From CAWKKW01 sp963850345 (GTDB lineage Bacteria > Acidobacteriota > Terriglobia > Terriglobales > Acidobacteriaceae), in NCBI GenBank assembly GCA_963850345.1, contig CAWKKW010000002.1, positions 186,001 through 250,000 on the forward strand: a DNA stretch of 64,000 nucleotides, given 5' to 3'. Position numbers and translations under genes: made by a program. A model generated the notes under the pieces. It was not told where the DNA came from and searched no databases. It saw nothing but the letters and a program-made list of their open reading frames with translations. Shown piece by piece: positions 18,209-27,090 of this stretch (position 1 is its first letter; the number at the start of each line of letters is the position of its first letter).

Positions 18209-18481
18209 CTAGCCAACGTTGCCGGTGCGATCGTTCATTGGGCGGGCATTCACTACTTGGCGGATGTCGATCACTTCGCTGCGGCGGGCAGGGAAGCGGT
18301 CCGTCGGACGGCTGCAGGTGTGCAGTCTCAGGTCGTGAATGGCTCGTGCGAGGGCGCCGGACTGCTTGGGGTTGTACTCCACGCCGTGCTCGCAGGGGTC
18401 TGCGGTGCGCTGGCATTGCAGGATGTGTAGGGTGTCGCTGAGCTCCAGAATCTTGAAATCCATTCTCAGGTGAACTGCCAT
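18209..18481 (-). CDS. Small hypothetical protein
   Basis: This 90-aa frame is not a family I recognise. The support is a very good ribosome site, GGAGG five bases before ATG 18481, and a sensible N-terminus (MAVHLRMDFKILEL). It has two cysteines near residues 23 and 30, no membrane segment and no signal. The opposite strand is also open across most of this region (18146-18430) but lacks a comparable ribosome site, so I prefer this strand. Confidence 0.5.
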   Translation of the reverse strand: MAVHLRMDFKILELSDTLHILQCQRTADPCEHGVEYNPKQSGALARAIHDLRLHTCSRPTDRFPARRSEVIDIRQVVNARPMNDRTGNVG

Positions 18482-18667
18482 AATCGCCTCCGCAGCTTGG
18501 GTAGCAGAGTAGGAGAAGAGAAGGCGAATGTCAAGCGAAGCCGGTTTCGCTCAGGAGAGCGAGTTTCTACCCGGTTGATTCAGCAAAGGTTTAGCTGCAG
18601 AGACGGTCCAGAGCCGTTTGGACGCGCAAGGGGCCCGGTGTCGCAGTCGGAATTCCGAAAGGCACGT

Positions 18668-18997
18668 CTACGCCTCGTAAGGCTTTTCCCCTTCGGCCAT
18701 GAAGACGAACGGCTCCTCGCCGGCTGCGATGGCGCGCAGGGCGTCTTTCCATTCGCGATCGGTTCCTACCACAGCGGGGCGTCCAAATCGCAGAAAGTCG
18801 TTCAGTCGCTGGAGCTGCCCCGTGAGATCCTTGACTGCTTCGAGCAGCTGAACTTCGCCTTCGGTCACCGCACTCACCTCGAAACAGCAAGGTAACTCGA
18901 TCGGACTCGCGCAAGCAGTGATGAATGTCACGGCTGCCCCGATTCGTATTCTGACCCGGCGTTTTACGACCGCATTGCCACTCACACAACGAGACAT
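18668..18997 (-). CDS. Small hypothetical protein
   Basis: This frame of up to 109 aa has a convincing second half (LLEAVKDLTGQLQRLNDFLRF, then VVGTDREWKDALRAIAAGE) that looks like a soluble helical protein. The first 35 residues are rich in Cys, Arg and Val and may not be translated, so the start could lie further in. No family is recognised. GGTGG lies directly before ATG 18997, which is too close for a normal ribosome site. Confidence 0.5.
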   Translation of the reverse strand: MSRCVSGNAVVKRRVRIRIGAAVTFITACASPIELPCCFEVSAVTEGEVQLLEAVKDLTGQLQRLNDFLRFGRPAVVGTDREWKDALRAIAAGEEPFVFMAEGEKPYEA

Positions 18998-19032
18998 CCA
19001 CCCTGCCTTCGCAGGAAGTCTTGCTTTGAAAC

Positions 19033-19494
19033 TCAGCTCACCTTGATCGTGCCGCTATCGGCTACCAGGTGCCATCCCGATCCGCCGCCGCCGCGTCCCG
19101 ATCCTGTCGCATACCGGTAGTGGTAGTGGATGGTTCCACTGCCGGAGTGAAACTCCCCAGCCGAATCCGTGTAGCTGAACGAGAGCAGGTGAAGCACAAA
19201 CGCATTCGGCGCAGTCTGCGTGGTAATGGGCGTCACGACCTCGGTCGTGGCTGCGAGGTTCGTTGCCGTGCCGACCAGCGCGTCTCCATCGCCGTCGATG
19301 GGAACAGAGAACTGAATGAAGTGTGAGTAACTACCATTGCTACTAATCCACAATGTGCCGCCCCCGTAGACTGGCACGCTGATGCATTTGAAGGCTGCGG
19401 TAAGGCCACATTCCGCAGCTCCGGTGTTAAGAGTTGTCTGGGCGGAAGCAATCGATGCTACCGTAATCAGAATTGCGAGTACGAGTGTCTTCAT
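19033..19494 (-). CDS. Secreted hypothetical protein
   Basis: This 153-aa protein has a clear signal peptide (MKTLVLAILITVASIASAQ, cleavage after Ala18 or nearby). The mature part is beta-rich and contains two cysteines (AAECGL, FKCISV) that could form a disulphide. A glycine-rich stretch (GSGRGGGGSG) lies near the end. AGGAG about eight bases upstream supports ATG 19494. I do not recognise the family. It probably sits in the periplasm or outside the cell. Confidence 0.7.
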   Translation of the reverse strand: MKTLVLAILITVASIASAQTTLNTGAAECGLTAAFKCISVPVYGGGTLWISSNGSYSHFIQFSVPIDGDGDALVGTATNLAATTEVVTPITTQTAPNAFVLHLLSFSYTDSAGEFHSGSGTIHYHYRYATGSGRGGGGSGWHLVADSGTIKVS

Positions 19495-20096
19495 GGGTTA
19501 CTTCTCCTAAGTCGTGCATGAACTGCCAGTAGCAAAAACAGCGATGAAGCCGGACCTGAATAATGTGCTCGTGAATATCTACTTGTAGCGGATGAGATCC
19601 GAAAGTTGCGACGTATCCCGGCATCACCTTCGTAATGCAGCAGCACGTAGGTAATGCAACCCCTGCTTGTCCGGAGTCGTCGCAGCGAACAGCGGCACGA
19701 GGCAATTGGTTTGAGAGAGCAGGAACTGCCATACGTAACGAAGAAAAGTCTTTCCCAAGTCATCGATCCGCGCCGGGGAGAGAAGAACGCGCGATTTGAT
19801 CGGAATGCCGCGAAAGGGAAAGAGACGGGCAGCGAACAGCGGGAAGGATCGTTTCACGTTTCGTCCTCGAGAAACTCCGGTCGTGCACCAGCTGAAACCG
19901 CGAATTACGTGTCTCTGGATGCTATGGCCGATCTGGCTGTTGCCACGGCGCGCTGAAACGGGCCCGGATGTCCAACTCTTCATCCAGCAGCCATTTAGCT
20001 CGCCTGTCGGTCTGCTCGAACTGCGACCCAAAAAGACTCGATCCGTTTCGGACGCCCCAACTTGACTTGCTCTCGCCGGTCCATGATGCTTTTCTT
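19495..20096. other. 602-base gap upstream of pckG
   Basis: I find no convincing gene here. Frames are open on both strands (for example 19624-20031 on the - strand, 19654-19956 on the + strand) but lack ribosome sites and full domains. The - strand frame contains LLSQTNCLVPLFAATTPDKQG, which faintly resembles the end of an SDR protein and might be a relic. The rest presumably holds the pckG promoter. Confidence 0.4.
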
Positions 20097-21941
20097 ATGG
20101 CGATGACTTCCGTTCTCTCCACGAGTGCCGTGCAGCAAAGCCAGCCTCTTTCCCAAAACAAACATCTGCTCCGCTGGGTTGAAAAGATGGCGGAGTTGAC
20201 CGCACCGGCCGCTATTCACTGGGTCGACGGCTCGCAGGCTGAATATGATTCCCTCTGCGATCTGCTGGTGGAGAAGGGGACCTTTACGCGCTTGAACGAG
20301 AAGCTTCGGCCAGGCAGTTTTCTCGCGCGCTCGGATCCGAAGGACGTGGCTCGCGTGGAGGAGCGAACCTTCATCTGTTCACTCTCAAAGGACAACGCAG
20401 GTCCGACCAACAACTGGGAAGAGCCGCACGTGATGCGGAAAAAACTCAAGTCTCTCTTCCGCGGAGCGATGCGCGGCCGCACCATGTACGTGCTGCCCTA
20501 TAGCATGGGCCCCATCGGCTCGCCGTTCTCCCGCATCGGCGTTCAGCTTACCGACTCACCGTATGTCGTCGTGAGCATGCGCATCATGGCCCGCATCGGT
20601 TTGCCTGTCTTCGCCGAGATTGACAAGGGCGAAGTGCGGGTCGTTCCCTGCATGCACAGCGTTGGCGCTCCGCTTGGGCCCGATCAGAAGGACGTGTCCT
20701 GGCCCTGCAATGACGAGAAGTACATCGTTCACTTTCCTGAGACCCGCGAGATCTGGTCTTATGGTTCCGGGTATGGCGGCAACGCTCTATTAGGTAAGAA
20801 GTGTTTCGCCCTTCGCATCGCGTCCAACATCGCGCGCGATGAAGGCTGGATGGCCGAACATATGTTGATCGTGGGCATTGAGAGCCCCGAAGGCGAGAAG
20901 ACCTACCTCGCCGCTGCATTTCCGAGTGCCTGTGGTAAAACCAATCTCGCAATGCTGATTCCGCCGCCCGGTTTTGAAGGCTGGAAAGTCTGGACGGTTG
21001 GTGATGACATCGCCTGGATTCGACCCGATGCGAGCGGACAGCTTCGAGCCATCAATCCCGAGGCTGGTTTCTTCGGCGTTGCTCCGGGAACGTCGTTCAA
21101 AACGAATCCCAACGCGATGGCTACGCTCGCGCGCAACACCATCTTTACCAACGTCGCGCTCACTCCCGAAGGTGATGTGTGGTGGGAGGGCATGACCGAC
21201 GAACCGCCTGCCCTCTGTACCGATTGGCGCGGAGAGCGTTGGACACCGGATCTCGGCAAGTACGAGAAGCGTCCCGCGGCTCATCCCAACGGTCGCTTCA
21301 CAGCACCCGCCTCGCAGTGTCCTACCATCGATGCGGATTGGGAAAACCCAGCTGGCGTGCCCATCAGCGCAATCCTGTTCGGCGGCCGGCGGTCGACTAC
21401 CTTGCCGCTGGTGTATCAGGGTTTCAACTGGAGCGCTGGCGTGTACATGGGCGCCACCATGGCCTCAGAGATGACCGCGGCAGCCGGCGGCACGCTGGGC
21501 AAAGTGCGACGCGACCCGATGGCCATGCTGCCATTTTGCGGCTATCACATGGGCGACTACTTCCGGCACTGGATTCGTATGCAGCGTTCGCTCAACGTGA
21601 CTCCGCGCATCTTCCACGTGAACTGGTTCCGCAAAGACGCGGCGGGGAAGTTCCTCTGGCCTGGATTTGGCGAGAATATGCGGGTCATCAAATGGGTGGT
21701 CGATCGCGTGCGCGGCCGCGCCCAGGGTAAAGAGACGCCCATCGGCTGGGTGCCCCACTACAAGGACATCGAGTGGAAGGGCCTCGAGTTTTCCCCCGAG
21801 AAGTTTGAAGAACTGCAGCGCGTGGATCGCGCGGCCTGGAGAAACGAGGTGATCGGGCACGAGGAGCTATTTCTGGAACTCCACGACCACCTCCCGCCCG
21901 AGATGATCTACGAAAGGGAACTCCTGATCTGCCGTTTGTAG
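20097..21941 (+). CDS. pckG: Phosphoenolpyruvate carboxykinase (GTP)
   Basis: This 614-aa protein is about the usual length for GTP-dependent PEPCK. It interconverts oxaloacetate plus GTP with phosphoenolpyruvate, CO2 and GDP in the cytoplasm, at the branch between the TCA cycle and gluconeogenesis. The kinase-1 (P-loop) motif is in FPSACGKTNLAML, with its reactive cysteine. The metal-binding kinase-2 motif is GDDIAWIRPD, and GYNxxxFxxHW-type sequence is replaced by CGYHMGDYFRHW, as in this family. The frame is open from 19968, and I chose ATG 20097 (alternative 20103) by family length. No strong Shine-Dalgarno is present. Confidence 0.95.
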   Translation: MAMTSVLSTSAVQQSQPLSQNKHLLRWVEKMAELTAPAAIHWVDGSQAEYDSLCDLLVEKGTFTRLNEKLRPGSFLARSDPKDVARVEERTFICSLSKDNAGPTNNWEEPHVMRKKLKSLFRGAMRGRTMYVLPYSMGPIGSPFSRIGVQLTDSPYVVVSMRIMARIGLPVFAEIDKGEVRVVPCMHSVGAPLGPDQKDVSWPCNDEKYIVHFPETREIWSYGSGYGGNALLGKKCFALRIASNIARDEGWMAEHMLIVGIESPEGEKTYLAAAFPSACGKTNLAMLIPPPGFEGWKVWTVGDDIAWIRPDASGQLRAINPEAGFFGVAPGTSFKTNPNAMATLARNTIFTNVALTPEGDVWWEGMTDEPPALCTDWRGERWTPDLGKYEKRPAAHPNGRFTAPASQCPTIDADWENPAGVPISAILFGGRRSTTLPLVYQGFNWSAGVYMGATMASEMTAAAGGTLGKVRRDPMAMLPFCGYHMGDYFRHWIRMQRSLNVTPRIFHVNWFRKDAAGKFLWPGFGENMRVIKWVVDRVRGRAQGKETPIGWVPHYKDIEWKGLEFSPEKFEELQRVDRAAWRNEVIGHEELFLELHDHLPPEMIYERELLICRL

Positions 21942-21960
21942 ACGCGTGCGCCTCGCAGAC

Positions 21961-22416
21961 TCAGGCATGCTGCGAAGTGACCGCATACTCCGGCACCTCT
22001 GACTTCGCCGTGACGATCGCCAGCCCCAAGCACGCCACAATTATCAATTCGGCAACCACCGGCCCGATGAAGAAGTACGTGTTGGAGTTCACCGCAAGTG
22101 CGGTGTACGCGACTGCAAAGGTCATCAGAATGGGGCGCAGTCGCTGCGGATTCGTCTTCGCGAGTGAACTGAGCTGCCATAAGACAATCGCTTCCGCGGT
22201 GAGCGAAATTGTGGCCGCGAGTCCGAGCCCACGGTAAAACATCCAGTATGTGCGCATGTGCCCCATGAGCAGCAATTCGTTGGCCTTCATGGCAGCGACC
22301 GCAACGCTGGCTGCGCCCGGTTCGGTCTTGCCGAAGACACCGCCTATGGTGTGCAGCGCGGCATGAATGAAGGTCAACACCGCTGCGATCCGAAGAAAGA
22401 GTACTGGCTTGTTCAT
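21961..22416 (-). CDS. Small integral membrane protein
   Basis: This 151-aa protein has four likely membrane segments (near AAVLTFIHAALHTIGG, LGLAATISLTAEAIVLW, PILMTFAVAYTALAV and ELIIVACLGLAIV). It resembles unnamed small membrane proteins often found beside SRPBCC genes, and no biochemical role is known to me. Its ATG overlaps the upstream SRPBCC stop by four bases (ATGA), which indicates translational coupling in the ArsR-SRPBCC-membrane trio. Confidence 0.75.
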   Translation of the reverse strand: MNKPVLFLRIAAVLTFIHAALHTIGGVFGKTEPGAASVAVAAMKANELLLMGHMRTYWMFYRGLGLAATISLTAEAIVLWQLSSLAKTNPQRLRPILMTFAVAYTALAVNSNTYFFIGPVVAELIIVACLGLAIVTAKSEVPEYAVTSQHA

Positions 22417-22916
22417 GCTGCACCTCCGTCAAACTTCTTGGCGTATTCCGCCAGGATGCCGCTCCACGCTCCCGGCCCGTCGAAGAGCGCGCGGAGCTGT
22501 TCGTAGCCTTCGCCGTGGCGCTCAAGCTTGCTGTGTTCCAACTCCACCAGCGTCATTCCCGACGGCTCGGCGGTGAACCGAATCTCCACCTCGCTGGCTT
22601 TCGATACATCCGGGTCGTACTTCCAATCGGGCTGATCATGTCCCGGCCCGACATGCCACGAGAACGTGACACGATGAGGAGGATCCCACGCGAGCACCTT
22701 ACCCCATTCGCAGAGCTTGCCCTTTACGTCGCGCTCGTACCAGCGGCCGCCCACGCGTGGCTCGACGAAGATGGTCTCGAACGGCGTGCCGCCGATGTGA
22801 TGCGTCGCCGGCCACCACGTCTCCATCTGCTCCACGAAGACGCTGAAGGCACGCTCGACAGGCGCGTGTACGCGCACGCTCTTACGAACGACGGCTTGTT
22901 CCAGGGTGTCTGCCAT
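22413..22916 (-). CDS. SRPBCC (AHSA1/START-like) protein
   Basis: This 167-aa helix-grip protein of the AHSA1 type has an N-terminal strand (VVRKSVRVHAPVERAFSVF), then WWPATHHIGG, VGGRWYE and CEWGKVLAWDPPHRVTFSW, and a final amphipathic helix with DGPGAWSGILAEYAKKF. These proteins bind hydrophobic ligands, and many sit next to an ArsR repressor whose effector they may influence. GGAGAAG upstream supports ATG 22916. Its 5' end overlaps the ArsR gene by 35 bases and its 3' end overlaps the membrane-protein gene by four. Confidence 0.88.
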   Translation of the reverse strand: MADTLEQAVVRKSVRVHAPVERAFSVFVEQMETWWPATHHIGGTPFETIFVEPRVGGRWYERDVKGKLCEWGKVLAWDPPHRVTFSWHVGPGHDQPDWKYDPDVSKASEVEIRFTAEPSGMTLVELEHSKLERHGEGYEQLRALFDGPGAWSGILAEYAKKFDGGAA

Positions 22917-23235
22917 GTTTCTTCTCCACCGGTTCTTTTTCCACTGCTGTTTGAAAGGCACTCAGGGCCTTGGTCCACATCTGATCAAAGTGGGCCCGCA
23001 GCCGCGCCACGCCTGCAGGATCGAGCTGGTACAGCCTCCGCGTCCCCGCTCGGGTGTCCATCACCAGACCCGCATCCTTCAAAACCTTCAAGTGCTGAGA
23101 TACAGCAGGTCGACTCACCGGGAGCGTACCGGCGAGTTCACTGACCGCGATTGGACCCTCGGCGAGTTTCTGAAAGATCGCCATGCGGGTGGCGTCGCCC
23201 AGTGCGTCAAGTCCGGCTTGGAGGTAAGCGTCCAC
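22882..23235 (-). CDS. ArsR-family transcriptional regulator
   Basis: This winged-helix repressor of about 117 aa has ALGDATRMAIFQKLAEG, SELAGTLPVSRPAVSQHLKVLKDAGLV (recognition helix) and a wing GTRRLYQLDP. There is no CXC metal site, so it is not an arsenic or metal sensor of the classic kind. The start is uncertain. The frame runs to a TTG at 23259, but sequence typical of the family begins at GTG 23235. A TAAC-N5-GTTA inverted repeat lies at that start and could be its own operator. The gene probably controls itself and the overlapping SRPBCC and membrane genes. Confidence 0.85.
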   Translation of the reverse strand: MDAYLQAGLDALGDATRMAIFQKLAEGPIAVSELAGTLPVSRPAVSQHLKVLKDAGLVMDTRAGTRRLYQLDPAGVARLRAHFDQMWTKALSAFQTAVEKEPVEKKHGRHPGTSRRS

Positions 23236-23305
23236 TAACGGTAAGTTACCACGCACCAATATGGATGTGTCAAGAGGAAATCGTGAACTCTCGATGATTG
23301 CGCGC

Positions 23306-24670
23306 TTATTCGATCCAGACGCTCTTGATGTTTACGAACTCGCGGATACCGACGGCGCCCAGTTCGCGCCCGTGCCCGGACCACTTCACTCCGCCAAAAG
23401 GCAGGCGCGGATCGGACACCACCATCTTATTGATGTAGACCATGCCCGCTTCGAGGCGGTCAGCGAAGAGCTCCTGCTCGGCCGCGTCCTGCGTCCACAC
23501 GCTCGCGCCTAGGCCGAAGCGCGTGTCGTTCGCGATCCGAATCGCTTCCTCGGCATTCTTCACACGAAAGATCGAAGCCACCGGCCCAAAGAATTCCTCA
23601 CTGTATGCGGGAGAGTCTTCGGGAATGTCGGTGAGCACCGTAGGCGCGTAGAAGCTGCCGACGCGATCCAGGCGTTTGCCGCCGGTGAGCAAACGAGCCC
23701 CCGCAGCTGTCGATCGTTCGACATCCCGATGCAGTGCGTCCACCGCCGAGGCGGACGCGAGGGGTCCAATCTCAGTGCCTTCATCCAGCGGATCGCCAAT
23801 CTTGAGGGCCTCCATCTGGCGGACAAATTCGCGCTCGAAGGAATTGGCAATTGTCTCCTCGACGATGAAGCGTTTCGCGGCGATGCACGATTGGCCGTTG
23901 TTGATCACGCGTGCCTTGACCGCGGTCTTCGTTGCCTCTTCCAGGTTCGCGCTGCGCATCACGATAAACGGATCGCTGCCCCCTAACTCGAGCACCACCT
24001 TCTTAATCCTGCGAGCCGCGGAGACGCCGACTTCCACGCCCGCGCCCTCGCTCCCCGTCAACGTCGCGGCTACGATTCGCGAGTCGTTCAGGATTGAATC
24101 CACCTTCGAAACGCTAATGAGCAAAGCCTGGAAGACGCCCTCAGGAAAGCCCGCGCGCAGGAAAATTTCCTCTATGGCCAGCGCACATTGCGGCACGTTC
24201 GATGCGTGCTTCAGCAGTCCGACATTGCCCGCCATCAGCGCCGGGGCGACAAACCGCACCACCTGCCAGAAGGGAAAATTCCACGGCATGATCGCGAGCA
24301 CCTGGCCCAGCGGTTGATACCGGATGTAACTCCTGCGCGCGGACGTCTCCACCACTTCGTCCGCCAGGTACCTCTCGGCATGTTCTGCGTAATAGCGGCA
24401 AGCGACGGCGCACTTGGCTGCCTCTTCGATCGCGGATCGGATCGGCTTGCCCATCTCGAGCGTCATGATGCGGCCAAACCGCTCTTTCTCCGCCTCGAGA
24501 ATCTCCGCTGCCCGCAGCATCCGTTCCGCCCGCCAGGCGAAGCTGGTCTCGCGGTGCGCTCGAAAGGCCTCCGCGGCACGCTGAATCTTTTGCTCGAGTT
24601 GCTGATCCGTGAGTGACTCGAAGGTTCTGAGCACCTCTCCGGTAGCTGGGTTGACGCTGGCGATCGGCAT
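23306..24670 (-). CDS. NAD(P)-dependent succinate-semialdehyde-type aldehyde dehydrogenase
   Basis: This 454-aa aldehyde dehydrogenase oxidises aldehydes to acids, and the closest recalled relatives are succinate-semialdehyde dehydrogenases (GabD/YneI type). The cofactor region has LGQVLAIMPWNFPFWQ. The base is the Glu in VLELGGSDPF and the catalytic Cys is in NNGQSCIAAKRF. AGGAG eight bases before ATG 24670 sets the start (the frame is open to 24733). No GABA or glutamate gene is adjacent, so the physiological aldehyde is unclear. Confidence 0.9.
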   Translation of the reverse strand: MPIASVNPATGEVLRTFESLTDQQLEQKIQRAAEAFRAHRETSFAWRAERMLRAAEILEAEKERFGRIMTLEMGKPIRSAIEEAAKCAVACRYYAEHAERYLADEVVETSARRSYIRYQPLGQVLAIMPWNFPFWQVVRFVAPALMAGNVGLLKHASNVPQCALAIEEIFLRAGFPEGVFQALLISVSKVDSILNDSRIVAATLTGSEGAGVEVGVSAARRIKKVVLELGGSDPFIVMRSANLEEATKTAVKARVINNGQSCIAAKRFIVEETIANSFEREFVRQMEALKIGDPLDEGTEIGPLASASAVDALHRDVERSTAAGARLLTGGKRLDRVGSFYAPTVLTDIPEDSPAYSEEFFGPVASIFRVKNAEEAIRIANDTRFGLGASVWTQDAAEQELFADRLEAGMVYINKMVVSDPRLPFGGVKWSGHGRELGAVGIREFVNIKSVWIE

Positions 24671-24912
24671 GAATACGCTCCTGTAACCCTGAACCTGCAG
24701 GCCTGCACGCCCGCGACGCAAGAGCGTGGTCAAAACGCTGCAGCCTTTCTCACTCTGTCAAAGAGCGATCTCTCTCGTCAATTTCGTGCAGGCTCCCGGA
24801 GATCTAACCCTTCAAAACGGCGGCGAATCCGTCACAGACAAGATGACTAAAACATTATTTGACGCTATTTCCATCGTGGCGCTATGATCGCGGCTTCCGA
24901 GGGAAATCCCCC

Positions 24913-25359
24913 ATGAACTTACCTGAGAAAATCGGCGCCATTCTAAAGTCCAAGGGCCGGGAGATCTGGTCCATTCCGCCCACCGCCTCCGTGTATGAGG
25001 CCATCGAGTGCATGGCAGAGAAACAGGTTGGAGCACTGCTGGTGATGGAAGGGGATCAGCTGGTCGGGATCATCTCCGAACGCGATTACGCTCGCAAGAT
25101 CATCCTGATGGGGCGATCGTCGAGAGAGACCCCAGTTACCGAGATCATGACCAGCTCCGTCTTGACGGTTTCCGGCGACCATACCATCGGCGATTGCATG
25201 CGGATTATCACCGAGCATCGCGTGCGCCACCTTCCAGTGGTGGAGCGGGGCAAAGTGATTGGCGTGGTCTCGATCGGCGACCTGGTGAACTGGATCATCT
25301 CCACACAGCAGGAGACCATCCGGCATCTGGAGTCCTACATCACTGGAATGGCAAGCTAA
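24913..25359 (+). CDS. CBS-pair domain protein
   Basis: This 148-aa protein consists almost wholly of two CBS motifs. The first is VYEAIECMAEKQVGALLVMEGDQLVGIISERDYARK, with the family's ERD. The second begins TIGDCMRIITEHRVRHLPVV. CBS pairs bind adenine nucleotides and usually regulate a partner. ATG 24913 follows GAGG by about ten bases, and the frame opens at 24859. No partner gene is obvious, and the next genes (ACP, ketosynthase) begin 239 bases on. Confidence 0.88.
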   Translation: MNLPEKIGAILKSKGREIWSIPPTASVYEAIECMAEKQVGALLVMEGDQLVGIISERDYARKIILMGRSSRETPVTEIMTSSVLTVSGDHTIGDCMRIITEHRVRHLPVVERGKVIGVVSIGDLVNWIISTQQETIRHLESYITGMAS

Positions 25360-25598
25360 CGAGGTGGTGGGCCCCGTACGTGAGCGCCTGTGGGAATAAT
25401 TGTGCCTGTCGGCCGAGTAACACGCGCAATCAGACAAGCATCTGAAAATAAGAAGGTTCAGCCCGGAGCGGGGACGAATGGAGTTGCAAATCTCCGGCCA
25501 ATCAAGCACCATAGACATACTTCACACGATTGAAACATTCCGCATGTCCGATCCGAACAACCATCTCGATAGACCTGCGTTTATATTGATTAGAGCCT

Positions 25599-25862
25599 AT
25601 GTCTGAGTCCATCGAAGAGAGGGTCCTTAAGGTCATCTCTAAATCGCAAAGAATGCCCATCGAGAAGATCACTCCCGACAGCACCTTCGAGGAGCTTGGA
25701 ATTGATTCGATGGACGCTATCAACATTCTCTTTGACCTGGAGAGTGAATTCGAGATCGAGATCGATGACGAAAAGGCCAAGCAGCTGCGCAAAGTGAGCG
25801 AGATGGTAGAGGGCGTCACGATGCTGGTGAGGGCGAAGGAAACTGCCTCGCCACAAAGCTGA
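25599..25862 (+). CDS. Acyl carrier protein
   Basis: This 87-aa acidic ACP has the phosphopantetheine-attachment serine in ELGIDSMDAINI. It carries acyl chains as thioesters in the cytoplasm. The ketosynthase gene starts one base after its stop (TGAAATG), so the two are coupled and probably work together. It is distinct from a housekeeping fatty-acid ACP by context, because no fabD/fabG/fabF set surrounds it. Confidence 0.92.
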   Translation: MSESIEERVLKVISKSQRMPIEKITPDSTFEELGIDSMDAINILFDLESEFEIEIDDEKAKQLRKVSEMVEGVTMLVRAKETASPQS

Positions 25863-25863
25863 A

Positions 25864-27081
25864 ATGCATCGAGTCGTCGTAACCGGTATCGGAGTCATCT
25901 CGTCGCTAGGGCTGGATCGTGAAAGCTTTTGCATGGGCCTGCAACAGGGCCAATCGGGTATTCAACCGATCACGCTGGTCGATACCACCCAGATGCGGAT
26001 CAAGAACGGCGCAGAAGTCAAAGACTACGTTCCCGACCAATACTTCCCACCCAAACAATTAGGCTTCATGGACCGCTTCGCGCAGTTCGCGGTGATCGCT
26101 GCCCGCGAAGCGGTAGCCTCTGCCGGCATCACGTGGACACAGGACCTGCAGGACAACACTGCCATTGTGACCGGCTGCTGCATCGGCGGTAGAACGCTCG
26201 AAGAGGCCGGCTACTGGGAGATGTTCCACAACGACCGAAACCGCGTGCACCCTCTCACCATTCCGCTGAGCATGGTCAACGCGGGTGCAAGTCACATCTC
26301 CATCGAATTCGGCATTCATGGCCCCACTTTTACGACTTCGACCGCGTGTGCGTCTTCAGCACATGCCATCGGTCAGGCGTTTTGGATGGTTCGTTCCGGG
26401 GTGTCGCCGATGGCCATTGCCGGTGGCAGCGAGTCTCCGATGTTCTTTGGAGGACTCAAGGCCTGGGAGGCCATGCGTGTAGTCAGCACAGATACCTGCC
26501 GGCCCTTCTCGGCGAATCGCTCAGGAATGATCCTCGGGGAAGGCGCAGCCATGCTGATTCTCGAGCCGCTCGAAACAGCGCTGGCCCGGGGTGCTCGTCC
26601 GCTGGTGGAGATCGTGGGCTTCGGCATGTCGTCCGATGCTACGCATATTATTCAGCCGTCCCAGCGCGGTGCGGAACGCGCCATGTGTACCGCCATGCGC
26701 GATGCCGGACTGTCTCCCGAGCAGGTGGGATATATCAATGCGCACGGCACCGCCACCGACGCGAACGACTCCACCGAGGTCGCCGCAATCCGCGGCGTTT
26801 TCGGCCATCACGCGGAACGCCTCGCGATCAGCTCCACAAAGTCGATGCACGGCCATACGCTGGGCGCAGCGGGTGCCATCGAGGCTGCCGCCACCGCCCT
26901 GGCTCTCCACCACGGCTTCCTGCCGCCGACCACGAACTACACTGCGCCCGACCCCGCCTGCGATCTGGATGTCATTCCCAATGTATCGAGAGAGGCGCAC
27001 GTCGATGCCGCGCTCTCGAACTCTTTTGCCTTCGGCGGCCTCAATGCCGTACTCGCATTCCGCTCCATGAGCAACGGCTAG
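25864..27081 (+). CDS. Beta-ketoacyl-ACP synthase II-like ketosynthase
   Basis: This 405-aa FabF-type condensing enzyme has an intact Cys-His-His triad: Cys in TTSTACASSAHA, His in NAHGTATDANDS and His in SMHGHTLGAAG. It elongates or starts an acyl chain on ACP by decarboxylative condensation. It begins directly after the ACP gene and is followed nine bases later by a (broken) SDR gene. Together with the convergent oxoamine synthase this suggests a special lipid or polyketide-like product rather than bulk fatty-acid synthesis. Confidence 0.92.
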   Translation: MHRVVVTGIGVISSLGLDRESFCMGLQQGQSGIQPITLVDTTQMRIKNGAEVKDYVPDQYFPPKQLGFMDRFAQFAVIAAREAVASAGITWTQDLQDNTAIVTGCCIGGRTLEEAGYWEMFHNDRNRVHPLTIPLSMVNAGASHISIEFGIHGPTFTTSTACASSAHAIGQAFWMVRSGVSPMAIAGGSESPMFFGGLKAWEAMRVVSTDTCRPFSANRSGMILGEGAAMLILEPLETALARGARPLVEIVGFGMSSDATHIIQPSQRGAERAMCTAMRDAGLSPEQVGYINAHGTATDANDSTEVAAIRGVFGHHAERLAISSTKSMHGHTLGAAGAIEAAATALALHHGFLPPTTNYTAPDPACDLDVIPNVSREAHVDAALSNSFAFGGLNAVLAFRSMSNG

Positions 27082-27090
27082 GTCCACCCC

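Noticed and set aside
18146..18430. + strand frame overlapping the small - strand gene at 18209-18481
   Set aside because: The - strand frame has a GGAGG site at ideal spacing, whereas the + strand frame has none and begins inside the VOC gene's end.
19624..20031. - strand frame upstream of pckG with a faint SDR-like ending
   Set aside because: The resemblance covers only about 20 residues, no Rossmann start is present and no ribosome site was found. It is noted only as a possible relic.
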